64,000 nucleotides of DNA. It comes from Fen-1273 sp963837815. GTDB lineage: Bacteria > Bacteroidota > Ignavibacteria > UBA10030 > UBA6906. Positions 26,820-35,692 of the stretch are shown piece after piece. Below the pieces are notes generated by a model, which worked only from the letters and a program-made list of their open reading frames with translations, made no database searches and was not told the DNA's origin. The DNA lies in NCBI GenBank assembly GCA_963837815.1, contig CAWIOS010000013.1:310001-374000 (forward strand), given 5' to 3'. Positions within the stretch are counted from its first letter, which is position 1. Every line of letters starts with the position of its first letter. A program made the translations under genes and the position numbers.

Positions 26820-27871
26820 GCGGTCCCCGTTCAATCCTCGTGGTTCAGACGGCGTTTGTGGGTGACGTCATACTCGTCCTTCCGCTCCTCGCGTTTCTCC
26901 ATGAGATGTTTCCCCGATCGAGGATCACGGCCGTCACGATCCCCGCCGCGGCGGAACTTCTTGCCGGGCATCCCGCCATCCACAGCGTGATCGTGTACGA
27001 CAAGAGGGGCGGGGACAGGGGTTTGCGGGGCCTCCTGGCGACGGCGGCACGGATCCGCGCCGCCGGCTTTGAGGCTGCGGTGATTCCGCACCGGTTTCTC
27101 CGGAGCGCGCTCCTCTGCCGGCTGGCAGGGATCCCCGTGAGGATCGGTTTTGACACGAGCGCGGGGCGGTTTCTTCTGACGCACACCGTCCGCTACGCCG
27201 GGATCGATAGTGAAATCCGGCGCAACCTGTCGCTCGCCGTTCCGCTCGGCGTCCCGTCTCCTCCATTTGCCCTCCCGCGGCTCTATCCCTCTCCCCTGGA
27301 CGGAATCGTCGTCGACGGTTTCCTGCGCGGGAGTTTCGGAGAGGATCCCGTTCCCCCCGGAGCGCCGTGTGTGGCGGTGGCGCCCGGTTCCGTCTGGAAC
27401 ACAAAGCGGTGGCCCGAGTCGAAATTTGTCTCTCTCATCAGGTACCTGCTGGATGATGGAACCCGCGTCGTCCTCATCGGGGGAGCCGCGGACAGGGACC
27501 TGTGCGCGCGCCTCCGTGGTTCTCTTCCGGGCCGCCGTCTGGCGGACGCATCGGGACGGCTCTCCCTCCTTGAATCGGCGGAGCTCATCTCCCGGTGCGC
27601 CGTACTCGTCAGCAATGACAGCGCACCCGTGCACATGGCCGCCGCGATGGGAGTTCCCGTCGTTGCCATATTCGGCCCGACGCTCCCGTCGTTCGGATTC
27701 GCGCCCCCCGGGCCCGGGGACCGGGTCGTCGAAACCATGGATCTCCCGTGTCGTCCCTGCTCCATGCACGGGGGAACCCGGTGCCCGACCGGGACGTTCG
27801 ACTGCATGAACCGCATTTCCGCCGAGAGGGTCCGCGTCGAGGTCATGGCGCTTGCACGGCGGGAATCGTAA
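26816..27871 (+). CDS. waaF: Glycosyltransferase family 9 (WaaF-like heptosyltransferase)
   Basis: A 351-residue GT9 protein. The N-terminal ILVVQTAFVGDVILVLPLL, the central VAVAPGSVWNTKRWPE nucleotide-sugar motif, ISNDS-type VSNDSAPVHMAAAMGVPVV, and the Cys-rich PCSMHGGTRCPTG end all fit heptosyltransferase II. The enzyme adds heptose to the inner core of lipopolysaccharide on the cytoplasmic face. It is translationally coupled to the upstream acyltransferase (ATGA). The symbol is family-level; heptosyltransferases I and III have a similar layout. Confidence 0.82.
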   Translation: MSGPRSILVVQTAFVGDVILVLPLLAFLHEMFPRSRITAVTIPAAAELLAGHPAIHSVIVYDKRGGDRGLRGLLATAARIRAAGFEAAVIPHRFLRSALLCRLAGIPVRIGFDTSAGRFLLTHTVRYAGIDSEIRRNLSLAVPLGVPSPPFALPRLYPSPLDGIVVDGFLRGSFGEDPVPPGAPCVAVAPGSVWNTKRWPESKFVSLIRYLLDDGTRVVLIGGAADRDLCARLRGSLPGRRLADASGRLSLLESAELISRCAVLVSNDSAPVHMAAAMGVPVVAIFGPTLPSFGFAPPGPGDRVVETMDLPCRPCSMHGGTRCPTGTFDCMNRISAERVRVEVMALARRES

Positions 27872-27904
27872 TCGAAGCCCACAAGGAAAAACCCGGAGAC
27901 GAAC

Positions 27905-28549
27905 ATGGCACTGAGACTGAACGTCGACGCGCGCGACCCGGCAGACAGGGCGCTTGTCCTCGCCGCGGAAGTCGTGCAGGCCGGGGGAATCGTCGTCTAT
28001 CCCACGGAGACGCTCTACGGTCTCGGCGCAAACGCATGGAACCCGGAGGCGGTGGAACGGGTGAACATGCTGAAAAAAAGAAAAGAGGGGAAGCCCGTTC
28101 TCGTCCTCGTGCATAGCGCCGGGGCCGTGCCCGGACTTACCGACGACATTACGGAGGCGGGCAGGACGCTGATGGAGTCTTTCTGGCCCGGGCCGCTCAC
28201 GCTTCTCTTCCGGTCGGGGGTTCATGTCCCCCGGGCGGTGACGGGGGAGTCAGGCAGGATCGGGATCCGCCTCCCCTCGAGCAGGGTCTGCGTGCGCCTC
28301 TGCGAGTTGAGCGGCTGTCCCCTCATCTCGACGAGCGCGAATATCTCGGGGGAACCCGTTCCCGGCAGCGTTCCGGAGATCGAGCGCGCCCTGGGGCCCG
28401 GCGTGGACCTCTTCGTCGACGGAGGCGTTCTTCCCCCCGGGCTCCCCTCCAGCGTCGTGGATGTTTCCGGAAGGGCCCCGCATCTTGTGAGGGAGGGGAG
28501 GATCTCCTTCGGAGATCTCAAACGCGTCGTGCCAACAATCACCCGGTGA
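27905..28549 (+). CDS. tsaC: L-threonylcarbamoyladenylate synthase (TsaC/YrdC/Sua5 family)
   Basis: A 214-residue YrdC-domain protein. Key features are VVYPTETLYGLGANAW, KKRKEGKPVLVLV and the SANISGEP (SxN) loop that binds ATP/threonine. It makes threonylcarbamoyl-AMP for the universal t6A37 modification of ANN-decoding tRNAs. The length corresponds to the short TsaC form without the Sua5 C-terminal domain. GGAG lies upstream of the ATG at a normal distance. It sits 33 bases after waaF and one base before the next start. Confidence 0.9.
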   Translation: MALRLNVDARDPADRALVLAAEVVQAGGIVVYPTETLYGLGANAWNPEAVERVNMLKKRKEGKPVLVLVHSAGAVPGLTDDITEAGRTLMESFWPGPLTLLFRSGVHVPRAVTGESGRIGIRLPSSRVCVRLCELSGCPLISTSANISGEPVPGSVPEIERALGPGVDLFVDGGVLPPGLPSSVVDVSGRAPHLVREGRISFGDLKRVVPTITR

Positions 28550-28550
28550 A

Positions 28551-30926
28551 ATGACCATGTGCAGGAGAATGCTGCTGCTTTGCATCACCTTGTTTCTTCC
28601 GCTCGTGCTTGCCGCGCAGGAGCAGCGGGAGGATGTGCGCCAGGCCCTTCTGGACCTGTCCCAGGATCGCGTCCTGATGGACCTCTCGGCGCATCCCGAC
28701 GACGAAGACGGTGCGTCGCTTGCATACTACAGGCTGAGGTTCGGCGTCCGGACCTACTCCATTCTCTTTACGAGGGGGGAGGGGGGGCAGAACGAGAAAG
28801 GGCCGGAGCTGTACGAGGAACTCGGGGTTCTCCGTTCGCACGAGACGGAAGAGGCCGGCCGGGTGCTCGGCGCCGAGGTGCATTTCCTCAATTTCCTCGA
28901 CTTCGGATACTCGAAGACGGCGACGGAAACGTTTCAGAAATGGGGCGGGGAGATGGAGGCGCTGCGGCGCCTCGTGTACGTCATCCGGAAGTATAAACCC
29001 GACGTCATTTTTACAAACCACAACACGATCGACGGCCACGGAAACCACCAGGCGGTCGCCATCACTGCGATCGCCGCGTTCGACGCGGCGGCGGACTCCG
29101 CATTCTTCCCGGAGCAGCTCCGCGAGGAGGGGATAACGCTCTGGCAGCCGAGGAAGCTCTTCTTCAGGGCGTTCGGTCGGTCCGAGCCCGTTGCGGACGT
29201 TTCCATCGACATCAACGCGACGGACCCCGGGCGGGGCAAAACATACCTCGACATTGCCGTCGAGGCGCTCCGCAAACACAGGACGCAGGGGATGGAACGG
29301 GCGAACCTGCGCGCGTTCACAAGGGGGAAAAGCCTCTACAGGTTGATGCGCGCCAACAGCCTGTACGAACAGGACAGTACGGATTTTTTCTCCGGCATCG
29401 ACCTGTTCCGCGACCCGTCCGTGGCCCGGCTCGCCTCAATCCGCCGCGAACTTGACGGGCTGCACCAGGGGATGCCGAAAGATTCGATGCTCGGCATTGC
29501 GGGCGCGGTTGTTGCCTGCTGCGATTCCGTGGAGCGAACGCCGGGGCTGTCCGACCTGGCCCGCAGGATGCTGGACCACTGGGTTGTCGAGTCGGGAGAG
29601 CTGGCATCGGCGGTCTGCGGGATCACGGCGGGAGTACGCCTTCAGGATTCCGTCGTCGTCCCGCGCCAGAGAGTCGATTGTGATCTTACCGTCTCCACGG
29701 ACGGCTGCAGTCTGGGAGAAGTCCGGTGGCACGTGCACACGCCGGCCGGCTGGGTGATCGACCCGGACCCGGACATCCCCCGGGTCTCGAACGCGTCGTC
29801 GGATCGTCGCGTCGCGACGCTTACCGTCGGTGAAAATGCGGTGCAGACGCTCCCCCTGTCGGTCACGCAGTACAGGTCGATCGAAGGGCGGGACGAGGTG
29901 CGCGCGGTCGTCGACCTGCTCGCAGACGGTCACCCGGTGCGTCTGACGGTCAGGCCGTTGTTCGAGGTTGCGCCGCCTCTCATGATCGACGCCCGGCCCC
30001 GCTCCGTCGCACTGCTCCGGTCGCGTGCCGGGGAAGGCTTTGTCCTCGGGTACACGGTCCGCAATTTTCTTCCCCACAAGACGGCCGGCCGCGTCGGCAT
30101 CCGCGCCGCCGCCGGCTGGACCGCCGAGAACCAGCCGTTCGTCATAGAAGCGGAAGACAGTTCCGCCTCCGGGACGCTTCGCGTGCGGCCTCCCGCGGAC
30201 ATCCCCCCGGGTGCGTACACGATTCATCTCCGGACGGAGCTTTCGAGCGTTCCCGTGACGGTGCACGTCATCCCGGCAGCTGTGGACCCGGGGATCCGCC
30301 TCGGCATCATCAGGAGCCAGGACAATACGATGGAGTCGGCTGCGGCGACGCTCGGTGTGGACTATGCTCTCGTCTCCGATGCCGAGCTCCGCGGAGGATC
30401 CCTTTCGCGTTACACGACGATCCTCGTCGACATCCGCGCGTACCTGCTTCGCGATGCGCTCAGGGAAAGTAACGCGAGGCTTCTCGACTATGCCCGGTCG
30501 GGGGGGAACCTTGTCGTGATGTACCAGAGGTCGCAGGAATGGAAGCCCGAGTACGCGCCGTTTCCGTTCGAGATCGGCGGGAAGCGCGTGTGCGTCGAGG
30601 AGGCCCCGGTACGCGTTCTCGCTCCGTCGCATCCCCTGCTGACCGTTCCGAACACGATCGGCGACTCCGACTGGACGGGATGGATACAGGAGCGGGGGCT
30701 CTATTTCCCCGCCGGCGTCCCCCCGGTGTACACAAGGCTGCTCTCCACCGCCGACCCGGACGAGCCGCGGCTGGACACGGGGTACATCGTGGCGCCGTTC
30801 GGGAGGGGGTCGTACATCTACACGTGTTACGTCTGGTACAGGCAGCTGAAAGAGGGGAACCCCGGGGCATTCCGGTGCTTTGCGAACATGCTCTCGTACC
30901 CCCTCCACAGGTCCGCCGCCCCATGA
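28551..30926 (+). CDS. Exported PIG-L/LmbE-family N-acetylglucosaminyl deacetylase-like protein
   Basis: A 791-residue protein with a signal peptide (MLLLCITLFLPLVLAAQ). Residues ~35-240 form the zinc-dependent PIG-L domain with metal motif SAHPDDED and HGNHQAV. The long remainder has beta-rich NPCBM/Ig-like regions (~360-560) and a C-terminal segment with RSQDNTMESAAATLGVDYALV and DYARSGGNLVVMYQ that resembles a glutamine-amidotransferase-like fold. The same composite architecture is common in Bacteroidota and Ignavibacteria; the likely reaction is N-deacetylation of a sugar outside the cytoplasm. Start ATG 28551 with a second ATG two codons on. Stop overlaps the following lipoprotein start by ATGA. 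Confidence 0.82.
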   Translation: MTMCRRMLLLCITLFLPLVLAAQEQREDVRQALLDLSQDRVLMDLSAHPDDEDGASLAYYRLRFGVRTYSILFTRGEGGQNEKGPELYEELGVLRSHETEEAGRVLGAEVHFLNFLDFGYSKTATETFQKWGGEMEALRRLVYVIRKYKPDVIFTNHNTIDGHGNHQAVAITAIAAFDAAADSAFFPEQLREEGITLWQPRKLFFRAFGRSEPVADVSIDINATDPGRGKTYLDIAVEALRKHRTQGMERANLRAFTRGKSLYRLMRANSLYEQDSTDFFSGIDLFRDPSVARLASIRRELDGLHQGMPKDSMLGIAGAVVACCDSVERTPGLSDLARRMLDHWVVESGELASAVCGITAGVRLQDSVVVPRQRVDCDLTVSTDGCSLGEVRWHVHTPAGWVIDPDPDIPRVSNASSDRRVATLTVGENAVQTLPLSVTQYRSIEGRDEVRAVVDLLADGHPVRLTVRPLFEVAPPLMIDARPRSVALLRSRAGEGFVLGYTVRNFLPHKTAGRVGIRAAAGWTAENQPFVIEAEDSSASGTLRVRPPADIPPGAYTIHLRTELSSVPVTVHVIPAAVDPGIRLGIIRSQDNTMESAAATLGVDYALVSDAELRGGSLSRYTTILVDIRAYLLRDALRESNARLLDYARSGGNLVVMYQRSQEWKPEYAPFPFEIGGKRVCVEEAPVRVLAPSHPLLTVPNTIGDSDWTGWIQERGLYFPAGVPPVYTRLLSTADPDEPRLDTGYIVAPFGRGSYIYTCYVWYRQLKEGNPGAFRCFANMLSYPLHRSAAP

Positions 30927-31977
30927 AGCATCTCTTCGTGATCGTGGCCGCTCTCTCGTGTGCCGGGTGCGCAAAGAGCGGGGTGACGCCGGTTGTCGTT
31001 TACTCTCCGCACGGCAAGGAGATGCTCACGGCGTTTGCCGTGGCCTTCGAAAAGGAACATCCGGCCGTTGCGGTGCAGTGGCTGGACATGGGGTCGCAGG
31101 ACGCGTACGACAGGGTTCGCACGGAACGCGAGAACCCCCAGGCGGATATCTGGTGGGGGGGACCGATGACCGCGTTCTTCCGCGCGGAGCGTGAGGGACT
31201 CCTCGAGCGCTACGTTCCGTCGTGGGATAGTGCGTCCGTTCAGGCGGAAAAGAGCGCGGGGAATTTCTGGTACGGAACGTTTCTCACCCCCGAGGTGATC
31301 ATGTACAACAGTAACCGGATCACCGCTGACAGGGCGCCGAAAGACTGGGACGACCTTCTTGATCCCGCCTGGCGCGGAACGATCGTGATACGCTCCCCCT
31401 GGCGTCCGGGACGATGCGCATCATCTTCTCGTCGATGATCGAGCGTGCGCGCGAAGGGGGAGGCGGGATCCGGGCGGGATTCGACTGGCTCCGGAAGCTC
31501 GACGCGAACACGAAGACGTACGCCGCCGATCCGACGCAGCTCTATATCGCCATCGCCCGGGAGGAGGGGCTTGTGACGCTCTGGGATCTTCCCGACGTCA
31601 TGCTCCAGGTGGAGTCGCATCACTATCCATTCGCGTACGTGATCCCCGCGTCGGGGACCCCCCTTATCACCGACGGGATCGCCATTGTCCGGGGGGCACG
31701 GCATCCGGAGGAAGCAAGAGAGTTTTACGAGTTTGTCACGTCGCGTGCGAGCATGATCCGCCAGGCGCGCGAGTTCTACCGTATTCCCGCCCGGCAGGAC
31801 ATCCCGCGCACGGCGCTGCCTCCGTGGATGCAGTCTCTTCAGATCCGGCCGCTTGCGGTCAGTTTCGATACGGTCGCCTCACACGAGAGGGAGTGGATGA
31901 AGGCATGGGACGAGGGCGTCAGGGGACGTGGCACGAGACACGGCGGGGGAGTAAGGCGGTGGCCGCGCTCAGCCTGA
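30923..31977 (+). CDS. ABC-importer solute-binding lipoprotein (family 1), frameshifted at 31395-31399
   Basis: A periplasmic binding protein read in two frames. The first part (MKHLFVIVAALSCAGC, a lipoprotein signal with Cys16; VVVYSPHGKEMLTAFAVAF; ADIWWGGPMTAFF) runs into IVIRSPW and a premature stop at 31438. The rest continues one frame back (MRIIFSSMIERA to GVRRWPRSA). Adding one C to the run of five at 31395-31399 restores IVIRSPLASGTMRIIF, giving about 351 residues, the usual family size. The family includes Fe(III), 2-aminoethylphosphonate and polyamine binders; the tandem Tyr pair typical of ferric-binding FbpA was not seen, so the ligand is open. It overlaps the ATPase gene by 19 bases. 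Confidence 0.8.
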
Positions 31978-33017
31978 GGGGCGTTGCAAAGGACTTCGGA
32001 GCGTTCTCCGCTGTCCACCCCACTGACCTTGAAATTCCCTCCGGCGAGTTCTTTGCCATACTCGGGCCGAGCGGATGTGGGAAGACGACGCTCCTGAGGA
32101 TGATCGGCGGCTACGAAATGCCGGATGCGGGGAGCGTGTTCCTGGGAGGGACCGATATCACGCGGCGCGGGCCCCAGGAGCGCGGAATCGGGATGGTGTT
32201 TCAGAATTACGCCCTCTTTCCCCACATGACCGTTTTTGACAATGTTGCGTACGGGCTCCGTGCGAGGAACGTTGCCGGAGACGCCCTTCGCAGCAGGGTC
32301 ATGGAGGCGCTGGAGAGCGTGCGGCTCACGGCAAAACACGCTTCCCCCGTTCCGGCGCTGAGCGGCGGGGAGCAGCAGCGTGTGGCGGTTGCGCGGGCGC
32401 TCGTGATCCGTCCGGTGCTCCTCCTCTTCGACGAGCCGCTGAGCAACCTGGATGTCGCGCTCCGGCTTCAGACGCGGGAAGAAATCCGTCTTCTGCAGCG
32501 GTCGACCGGGATCACGACGGTCTACGTGACGCACGACCAGGGGGAGGCGATGAGCCTGGCGGACAGGATCGGCGTCATGCGCGGCGGCCGGCTCGAACAG
32601 TCGGGGGAACCCGCGCTCCTGTACGGGAGTCCGGCGAACACCTTTGTGGCGGAATTTCTCGGCGGTGCTTCGCTCGTCGATTGCGAGATCGGGCCGGCGC
32701 GCGACACACTCGGCTGGCACGGCGTCGCGCTCCGCATTCCCCCCGGGCGGGACGTTCCTCCCGCCGGACCCGCGGTGCTTGCGATAAAGCCGGAAGGACT
32801 TTCGTTTGCAGAGAAGGGGGACGGTACGGCATTGCCGGCGACCGTTCGTTCGCGCGAATATACGGGCTTCACAACCACGTTCGGACTCCTCGCGGGAGAC
32901 CGCGTTCTGAAGGCGCTTGTCGTCAGCACGCCGGAGACAGGACGCGTCGGGCCCGGGGAACAGGTTTCGTTGCACGTCGACTGGCGTCACTGCCATCTGT
33001 ACGGGAGCAGGCGATGA
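31959..33017 (+). CDS. ABC-importer ATPase (FbpC/PotA-like)
   Basis: A 352-residue nucleotide-binding subunit. Walker A GPSGCGKTT, Q-loop MVFQNYALFPHMTV, signature LSGGEQQRVAVARAL, Walker B LLLFDEPLSNLD and the H-loop VTHDQ are all intact. A C-terminal TOBE-like domain (AIKPEGLSF, VRSREYTGFTTTF) is typical of FbpC/PotA/CysA-type importers. GTG 31959 was chosen because GGGGGAG lies at Shine-Dalgarno distance and the predicted protein starts right at the conserved N-terminus. Start overlaps the binding-protein gene and the stop overlaps the permease start (ATGA). Confidence 0.9.
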   Translation: MAALSLRGVAKDFGAFSAVHPTDLEIPSGEFFAILGPSGCGKTTLLRMIGGYEMPDAGSVFLGGTDITRRGPQERGIGMVFQNYALFPHMTVFDNVAYGLRARNVAGDALRSRVMEALESVRLTAKHASPVPALSGGEQQRVAVARALVIRPVLLLFDEPLSNLDVALRLQTREEIRLLQRSTGITTVYVTHDQGEAMSLADRIGVMRGGRLEQSGEPALLYGSPANTFVAEFLGGASLVDCEIGPARDTLGWHGVALRIPPGRDVPPAGPAVLAIKPEGLSFAEKGDGTALPATVRSREYTGFTTTFGLLAGDRVLKALVVSTPETGRVGPGEQVSLHVDWRHCHLYGSRR

Positions 33018-34702
33018 AGAACCGTCCTCTCCGGGCGATCCTCACCGTTTCGCTTCTTGGCGCAGTGTTCCTCGTCTGCGTTCTCTACCCGCTCGGCGTG
33101 ATGGCCGTCCGGAGCCTCGCGGAGGACGGGAGGGTCTCGCTCGACCGCTACCGTCTCCTGCTTGACATGTCGAACAGGGGGAACCTCGAAGCGATCCTGA
33201 ATTCCGTTTCTGTTTCCGCGGTTTCGGTCGTCGCGAGCGGCGTGCTGGGGCTGTTTCTCGCGTTCGTCTTTACGCAGGTTCGTTTTCGCTTCCGTGCCCC
33301 CCTTGCCCGGCTTGCGGTCCTCCCGGTGGCGCTTCCGCCGCTCGTGGGCGTCATTGCGTTTCTTTTTGTCTTCGGCGACACCGGCATACTTCCCAGGGGG
33401 CTGCAGATCCTTCTCGGGACCTCCACTCCCGTACTCCCCGCGGGGGGCATCGCCGGGGTGATTCTCGTCCACGTCTATTCGTTCCACGTCTATTTCTATC
33501 TTTTTCTCTCCGCCGCCCTCGGCTCCCTGGATGCCTCGCAGATCGAGGCGTCAACCGGGCTCGGGGGGGGAAAATGGCGCACGTTCGTCCGGGTTGTCCT
33601 GCCGGAGCTCCGGCCTGGCCTGCTTGCCGCGTCGGCGCTCACCTTCATGTCGAGTATGTCGTCGTTTACCGCGCCTCTCCTGTTCGCGGGGGGGAAACAC
33701 TTTCTGACGCTCGACATCTACGCTTCCAAGCTCAACGGGGACATCGATCTTGCCGCCGCGCAGTCCGTCCTTCTCACGGGGGTTTCGCTCGCATTCTACC
33801 TTTTCCTCACGCTCGGTCCGGCGCGGACGCAGGGATACGCGAGGAAAGGGGCGGCGGCGGCCGGCCTCCTCACTCCCGGCGTTGCGGCCCGCCGGGTGAT
33901 GGTGGCGCTCGCCGTCCTGGTCCTTGCCGTGGAGATACTCCCCGTTCTTGTGATCGTCGCCCTCTCGCTTGCCCGCGAGGGGTCGTGGACGACGGGGTGG
34001 CTCCCCTCGTCGTACACGGCGGGGAACTATGTCTCGTTGTTCACCGACGCCTCTCTTTTCCGTCCCGTCGTCAACAGTCTCGAGATGGCTCTCCTTGCGC
34101 TGGCGGGATCGCTTCTTTTCGGCGTGACCGCGGCATTTCTCGTTTCGCGGCGGAGGAACCGCGTCGTGAGCACGTGGGCGAACGTCGCACTCACGATGCC
34201 GTACGCGGTACCCGGCACCGTCGTCGCGATCGCCCTCATTCTCGCGTTTAACAGACCGCTTCTTCCCGGGATCCCCGTGATCCTCGTGGGGACGTTCTGG
34301 ATACTTCCGCTGGCGTATTTTGTCCGTGAATATCCCGTCGTCATCCGCGGGGTCGGGGCGTCGCTCGAAGGGCTGGACGGCTCGCTGCTGGAGGCCGCCT
34401 CCGGGCTCGGCGCGGGACCGTTCCTGCGGTTCCGTTCGGTCGCGCTTCCGCTCCTGCTCCCGGCGATACTCTCCACCGGGGTTCTCGTCCTCATCGGGGC
34501 GCTCGGCGAATTTGTCTCCTCAATCCTTCTCTACACGTACGACAGCCGCCCCGTTTCGGTGGAGATTCTGGCACAGCTCCGACTGTTCAACATCGGGGCG
34601 GCGTCGGCGTACTCGGTCCTCCTCATGCTTCTCATACTCGCCCTCCTGCGCGTCTCCGGGGGTTTGCTTGCATCAGACCGCCGTATGTCGTATATTTTAT
34701 GA
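33014..34702 (+). CDS. ABC-importer permease, fused two-domain type (FbpB/ThiP-like)
   Basis: A 562-residue inner-membrane protein with two binding-protein-dependent permease domains in tandem. Each has an EAA-type cytoplasmic loop contacting the ATPase: ASQIEASTGLGGGKWRTF in the first half and LLEAASGLGAGPFLRF in the second. About 12 hydrophobic segments are visible. Fused permeases of this layout occur in Fe(III), thiamine and phosphonate importers. Together with the lipoprotein and ATPase this forms a complete three-gene importer joined by overlaps. The tRNA-Arg promoter lies inside its last codons. Confidence 0.88.
   Translation: MKNRPLRAILTVSLLGAVFLVCVLYPLGVMAVRSLAEDGRVSLDRYRLLLDMSNRGNLEAILNSVSVSAVSVVASGVLGLFLAFVFTQVRFRFRAPLARLAVLPVALPPLVGVIAFLFVFGDTGILPRGLQILLGTSTPVLPAGGIAGVILVHVYSFHVYFYLFLSAALGSLDASQIEASTGLGGGKWRTFVRVVLPELRPGLLAASALTFMSSMSSFTAPLLFAGGKHFLTLDIYASKLNGDIDLAAAQSVLLTGVSLAFYLFLTLGPARTQGYARKGAAAAGLLTPGVAARRVMVALAVLVLAVEILPVLVIVALSLAREGSWTTGWLPSSYTAGNYVSLFTDASLFRPVVNSLEMALLALAGSLLFGVTAAFLVSRRRNRVVSTWANVALTMPYAVPGTVVAIALILAFNRPLLPGIPVILVGTFWILPLAYFVREYPVVIRGVGASLEGLDGSLLEAASGLGAGPFLRFRSVALPLLLPAILSTGVLVLIGALGEFVSSILLYTYDSRPVSVEILAQLRLFNIGAASAYSVLLMLLILALLRVSGGLLASDRRMSYIL
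34668..34698 (+). promoter_or_regulatory. Promoter TTG-N20-TATATTTT, probably for tRNA-Arg
   Basis: TTG at 34668-34670, a 20-base spacer and TATATTTT at 34691-34698, embedded in the 3' end of the permease gene. It is the closest match upstream of tRNA-Arg and would give a precursor with a ~100-base 5' leader. It could also serve the TPR-MATE-phosphatase genes downstream. Confidence 0.45.
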
Positions 34703-34803
34703 TGGGTTAGACACGCCCGGGATCAGCGTGATCGTCAACCGTGCCCGCCCCACCGGTGGAATATATCGATCCGCGGAGAAAGACTGGCCGCCGGCGGATT
34801 CTT

Positions 34804-34877
<74 letters not shown>

Positions 34878-34928
34878 CGACACTGCTCCGCACGCACTCA
34901 CATAACCGGCAAAGGACCGTTCAACGCG

Positions 34929-35618
34929 ATGCTCCGTCCGAAAAAGAAAATTTCCCGAAGAGAACTGAAAGAAGACGCCCTTGTAGCGACGTACGTGAAG
35001 CTGACGTCGTTTTACGAGGAAAACAAGAGGACGATAAGCATTGCGGTCACTGCCGTCGTTATCGCCGTGTTCGCCGTCGTCATCTACGTCAAGAACAGGG
35101 CCGACAACAACGAGAAGGCCATTACGGCGCTGGGGTCCATATTCGAAACGTACGACGCGGGACGGTTCCAGGCCGCCGTCGACGGGATACCCGAGAAGAA
35201 CGTCATGGGCCTCAGGGCGATCGTCGACAACTACGGGAACTCGGCGGCGGGGGATCTCGCGAGGTTTTATCTCGCAGGCGCGTATGCGCACCTCGGCAGG
35301 TACGACGAGGCCCTAAGGGAATTTGAAGACTTCAGCCCCACCGGGGAGCTTCTTGCGGTTGCGAGGCTCTCGGGAATCGCATCCTGCGAAGAGTCCAAAG
35401 GCATGTTCCGGGAAGCGGCGGTCTCATTCGAGAAGGCGGCAACGCAGTATCCGAAGGACATCAGCGCCGCCGAGAACCTGAACAACGCCGCGCGGGACTA
35501 CGGACAGGCCGGGGACAGGGAAAAGGCCATCGATCTCTACAGGCGCGTCAAGAAAAACTACCCGAACACTGCCTTCGCCCGGGACGCCGACAGGTTCATC
35601 GCCCAGCTTTCGGTCTGA
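34929..35618 (+). CDS. Membrane-anchored tetratricopeptide repeat protein (YfgM-like)
   Basis: A 229-residue protein. A basic N-terminus is followed by one membrane helix (ISIAVTAVVIAVFAVVIYV, ~residues 37-55) and TPR-type helical repeats: FYLAGAYAHLGRYDEALREF, SCEESKGMFREAAVSFEKA and DYGQAGDREKAIDLYRRV. The layout matches YfgM-type periplasmic TPR proteins, which associate with the SecYEG translocon and chaperones, though no BamB gene follows here. A perfect 7-bp hairpin without a T run (35623-35641) lies just after the stop. Confidence 0.75.
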   Translation: MLRPKKKISRRELKEDALVATYVKLTSFYEENKRTISIAVTAVVIAVFAVVIYVKNRADNNEKAITALGSIFETYDAGRFQAAVDGIPEKNVMGLRAIVDNYGNSAAGDLARFYLAGAYAHLGRYDEALREFEDFSPTGELLAVARLSGIASCEESKGMFREAAVSFEKAATQYPKDISAAENLNNAARDYGQAGDREKAIDLYRRVKKNYPNTAFARDADRFIAQLSV

Positions 35619-35692
35619 CTCTCACGCCTTTCTGAGGCGTGCTCAGCGATGGCGCCGCCTTCACACAGGAGAAACGTCGTTCTGCCGACCTC

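Noticed and set aside
31414..31977. A separate 187-residue gene starting MRIIFSSM.
   Set aside because: It is the C-terminal half of the solute-binding protein, in frame again after a one-base C-run correction, and has no start signal of its own.
35623..35641. Perfect 7-bp hairpin CACGCCT/AGGCGTG between the TPR and MATE genes.
   Set aside because: No T run follows and the MATE start is only 52 bases on. It may be a transcript-processing site, but nothing supports a specific role.
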